From Deltaproteobacteria bacterium (lineage in GTDB: Bacteria; Desulfobacterota; Anaeroferrophillalia; Anaeroferrophillales; Tharpellaceae): a stretch of DNA of 15,558 nucleotides. The stretch spans positions 1-15,558 of the forward strand of contig JAADEO010000133.1 of NCBI GenBank assembly GCA_013153415.1. The letters are read 5' to 3'. Below the pieces are notes generated by a model, which saw nothing but the letters and a program-made list of their open reading frames with translations, made no database searches and had not been told where the DNA came from. Every line of letters starts with the position of its first letter. Position 1 is the first letter of the stretch. The translations under genes were made by a program, and so were the position numbers. Shown here one piece after another: positions 14,152 to 15,558 of this stretch.

Positions 14152-14180
14152 CATATAGAGATTTAACCCCGAGATGTCAA
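14152..14180 (-). promoter_or_regulatory. Candidate rho promoter overlapping the rdgB stop
   Basis: TTGACA (14180-14175) and TATATG (14157-14152) are separated by exactly 17 bp on the minus strand. The -35 box contains the rdgB stop codon TGA. This predicts a start near 14145 and a leader of about 355 nt before rho. Confidence 0.6.
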
Positions 14181-14794
14181 CCCTTTTTTCCCGTTTCAGC
14201 CAACCAGGCGCACAATTTACGCAATGCGGCTCCCCGGTGACTGAGGGCGTTCTTCCGCTCCCGCCCCAACTCCGCCATGGTAAGTTGAAATTGAGGCGCG
14301 ACCAGAAAAATCGGATCATAGCCGAATCCGCCGCAGCCAACCGGGCGATGAGCGATCCGGCCGCGGCATTCACCCGTAAAAACGAACTCCTCGCCGGCCG
14401 GTGAAAGCAGAACCAGGACACAGACGAAAGCCGCCCCCCGCCGCTCATCAGGGACTCCGGAAAGAGCCTCAAGCAGCTTGAGGTTGTTTTCCCGATCATC
14501 CGCTTCGGGACCGGCATAGCGAGCCGAAAAAACGCCGGGGGCTCCGCCCAGGGCATCGACCACCAACCCGGAATCATCACTCAGAACCCACTCACCGGTG
14601 GCAGCGGCCACGGCCCGGGCTTTGAGCCTGGCATTCTCCAAAAAAGTGGTGCCGGTTTCTGGCGGCAATTTAAGACCGGGATAGTCGGAGATCGATGCCA
14701 GGGCAATTCCGCTCCCCGCCAACAGGACCTCGAGCTCCTCTTTTTTCCCCGGATTACCGGTAGCAAGTACCAGTTTGGCAATGGCATGCGACAT
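14177..14794 (-). CDS. rdgB: XTP/dITP diphosphatase (RdgB/HAM1 family)
   Basis: The enzyme hydrolyses non-canonical purine nucleotides (XTP, dITP, ITP) to monophosphates, keeping them out of nucleic acids. The 205-residue protein has the nucleotide-binding LVLATGNPGKKEEL at the start, SDDSGLVVDALGGAPGVFSARYAG in the middle, CGGFGYDPIFLV, and SHRGAALRKL near the end, all family hallmarks. The frame is open to an upstream start at 14833, but the ATG at 14794 has a strong GGGAGGA four to five bases upstream and gives the usual N-terminus. It diverges from the plus-strand nucleotidyltransferase gene. Confidence 0.97.
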   Translation of the reverse strand: MSHAIAKLVLATGNPGKKEELEVLLAGSGIALASISDYPGLKLPPETGTTFLENARLKARAVAAATGEWVLSDDSGLVVDALGGAPGVFSARYAGPEADDRENNLKLLEALSGVPDERRGAAFVCVLVLLSPAGEEFVFTGECRGRIAHRPVGCGGFGYDPIFLVAPQFQLTMAELGRERKNALSHRGAALRKLCAWLAETGKKG

Positions 14795-14807
14795 CGCTTC
14801 CTCCCGC

Positions 14808-14841
14808 AAAAAAACCGGATTAGCATGCGGCACGGCCGCAT
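14808..14841 (-). promoter_or_regulatory. Hairpin and T7 tract in the rdgB leader
   Basis: ATGCGGC-CGT-GCCGCAT forms a perfect 7-bp stem with a 3-nt loop (14841-14825). Ten bases later comes a run of seven T (14814-14808), directly before the rdgB Shine-Dalgarno. The gap is too long for a standard terminator, so an attenuator is only a possibility. Confidence 0.35.
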
Positions 14842-14869
14842 CTTTACATTACACAGACGACGCCAATCA

Positions 14870-14898
14870 CAGATAAACCAGCCAGGAGCCGCTGTCAA
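14870..14898 (-). promoter_or_regulatory. Candidate rdgB promoter
   Basis: TTGACA (14898-14893) is followed after 17 bp by TATCTG (14875-14870) on the minus strand. The -35 is perfect, the -10 weaker. The predicted leader to the rdgB ATG is about 70 nt. Confidence 0.45.
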
Positions 14899-14922
14899 CC
14901 ACGAACCGTCCGGACAAATTGA

Positions 14923-14951
14923 TTGACAAAATCCTTGAATCAAGAAATGAT
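14923..14951 (+). promoter_or_regulatory. Candidate promoter for the plus-strand nucleotidyltransferase gene
   Basis: TTGACA (14923-14928) and AATGAT (14946-14951, 4 of 6) are spaced by 17 bp. The spacer contains the odd palindrome CTTGA-A-TCAAG (14934-14944), and TTGATT/AATCAA (14919-14924 and 14938-14943) also forms an inverted repeat, so an operator is conceivable. The leader to the ATG would be about 200 nt. Confidence 0.45.
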
Positions 14952-15055
14952 GAACTCGCAACAAATCAGATCTTCGCAATGCGGAGATAAGTCCCGTAAC
15001 CCGAATGGGGCTTTCAGCCCGCACCCAAGGGGTATAGGGGTAGGGGGCTGTCATC

Positions 15056-15089
15056 CGGCGACCGATACCGGTTTCCGGGGGTCACGCCG
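15056..15089 (+). repeat. Nested stem-loop in leader of plus-strand gene
   Basis: CGGCGACC (15056-15063) can pair with GGT plus CGCCG (15080-15082 and 15085-15089, with a two-base bulge). An inner CCGG-TTT-CCGG hairpin (15068-15078) sits inside. No T-tract follows, so this is not a terminator; a regulatory RNA structure is possible. Confidence 0.5.
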
Positions 15090-15160
15090 CCCCTTGTTAT
15101 TCTGTAACCGGGAGATTTCTTTTCTTTAATAACCGCCCGAAACCATAAGTACGAGACGAT

Positions 15161-15558
15161 ATGCTTCATCCCAGCGAAATTTTTTCCCGCCTCGAAAACA
15201 TCATCCCGGGCTGCAAAACGCTTTCCGACCTCGCCCGGCAACACCAGAAAGAGCTCTTTCTGGTCGGCGGCGCCCTGCGGGACCTGTTGCGGGGGGGGGC
15301 GTTGCACGACCTCGACTTCGCCTGCCGACAAGAAGACATCGGTTTCTGGCAGGAGAAGCTGCCGGAATTCTTCTCCGGGCATTTCATCTCGATGGGGACC
15401 CGGGCCGAACAGTTCCAAACCTTGAGACTGGTCGGGACCGGCGCTCTGACCGTGGATCTCGCCGCACTCGAGGGCAACCGGCTGGAGAAAGATCTCAAGC
15501 GCCGCGACTTCACCATCAACGCCATGGCTTTCGGACTCCACGACCGGGTTTTCCACGA
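15161..15558 (+). CDS. tRNA nucleotidyltransferase/poly(A) polymerase family protein (partial)
   Basis: This gene starts at ATG 15161 and runs off the right edge after 132 codons, so only the N-terminal catalytic head is visible. It carries the class II nucleotidyltransferase signature LFLVGGALRDLL followed by HDLDFA (the D-x-D metal ligands), the third carboxylate region LTVDLAALEG, and RRDFTINAMAF. Such enzymes either add CCA to tRNA 3' ends or polyadenylate RNA; the part that separates the two is mostly beyond the window. An in-frame stop at 15146-15148 fixes the ATG as the first start. The ribosome-binding site is weak (GAG about six bases upstream). A run of nine G (15291-15299) lies between the two motifs; the frame is intact through it. 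Confidence 0.88.
   Translation, partial: MLHPSEIFSRLENIIPGCKTLSDLARQHQKELFLVGGALRDLLRGGALHDLDFACRQEDIGFWQEKLPEFFSGHFISMGTRAEQFQTLRLVGTGALTVDLAALEGNRLEKDLKRRDFTINAMAFGLHDRVFH

Larger units (their letters stand above)
13790..14176. other. rho leader region
   Basis: This 387-bp interval lies between rdgB and rho. On the minus strand it would be a leader of about 355 nt from the promoter at the rdgB stop. It holds a C-rich, G-poor tract (14078-14031: 17 C and 7 G in 48 nt), an inverted repeat CCGCG-AA-CGCGG (13886-13897), the palindrome CTGCCGGCAG (13863-13872) and two overlapping hairpins just before the ribosome-binding site (13833-13862). On the plus strand a 57-codon stop-free frame (13934-14107) has no proper start. 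Confidence 0.6.
14795..15160. other. Divergent intergenic region, rdgB versus plus-strand gene
   Basis: These 366 bp hold the two facing-away promoter candidates, the rdgB leader hairpin, and a long leader for the plus-strand gene. In that leader (about 14958-15160) are a GGGCT-TTC-AGCCC hairpin (15008-15020), four runs of at least four G (15007-15010, 15029-15032, 15037-15040, 15043-15047) and a nested stem (15056-15089). I recognise no named riboswitch and no tRNA. Confidence 0.55.

Noticed and set aside
15286..15305. Suspected frameshift at the G9 run
   Set aside because: Codon-by-codon reading keeps the frame: the GGALRD and DLDFA motifs on either side, and the later RRDFTINAMA, are all in one frame.
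15014..15556. 180-codon minus-strand frame at the right edge
   Set aside because: Opposite the nucleotidyltransferase gene, which carries all expected catalytic motifs on the plus strand; the minus frame has no recognisable domain.
1..15558. CRISPR array, tRNA/rRNA genes, insertion sequences or phage genes
   Set aside because: I saw no regularly spaced direct repeats, no cloverleaf-like or rRNA sequence, and no transposase, integrase or structural phage proteins on either strand.

Overview
The window reads as an ordinary chromosomal housekeeping segment of a Gram-negative, fairly GC-rich bacterium. The best fit is a Desulfuromonadia or related Desulfobacterota (former Deltaproteobacteria) lineage. 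I base this on the run rho, rpmE, prfA, prmC, murA, hisD, on a rapZ-linked mannose-family PTS followed by HPr and Enzyme I, and on ThyX; it is an inference from gene order and protein style, not from a database match. Nearly all genes lie on the minus strand. Only the last, truncated gene is on the plus strand.

Layout from right to left, the direction of transcription: a plus-strand CCA-adding enzyme/poly(A) polymerase-family gene runs off the right edge (15161 onward) and diverges from rdgB (14177-14794). Two back-to-back TTGACA promoters lie between them. A good sigma70-type promoter overlaps the rdgB stop codon and gives rho (12542-13789) a leader of about 355 nt with a rut-like tract and competing hairpins. 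A short terminator directly after rho abuts a new promoter for rpmE. From there a tight gene train runs rpmE, thyX, prfA, prmC, murA, hisD, rapZ, PTS IIA, IIB, IIC, IID, ptsH, ptsI, with gaps of 76 bp or less and many overlaps (ATGA, TAATG, TGA-ATG). After a 235-bp gap comes metK (106-1275). The first 105 bases hold no gene I can support.

Functionally the train combines translation (L31, RF1 and its methylase PrmC), dTMP synthesis (ThyX), the first committed step of peptidoglycan synthesis (MurA), the last step of histidine synthesis (HisD) and a complete phosphorelay (EI, HPr, IIA, IIB, IIC/IID) with the UDP-GlcNAc-linked regulator RapZ. The gene encoding HPr kinase (hprK), often next to rapZ in related genomes, and hisG, often between murA and hisD, are both absent, as if two conserved blocks had been joined at a hisD/rapZ seam.

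I see no IS element, CRISPR array, tRNA or rRNA, and no undescribed multi-gene system. The interesting material is in the non-coding parts: the rho leader, the metK/ptsI spacer with a possible dispersed repeat, the structured G-rich leader of the plus-strand gene, and a perfect 24-bp palindrome inside murA.
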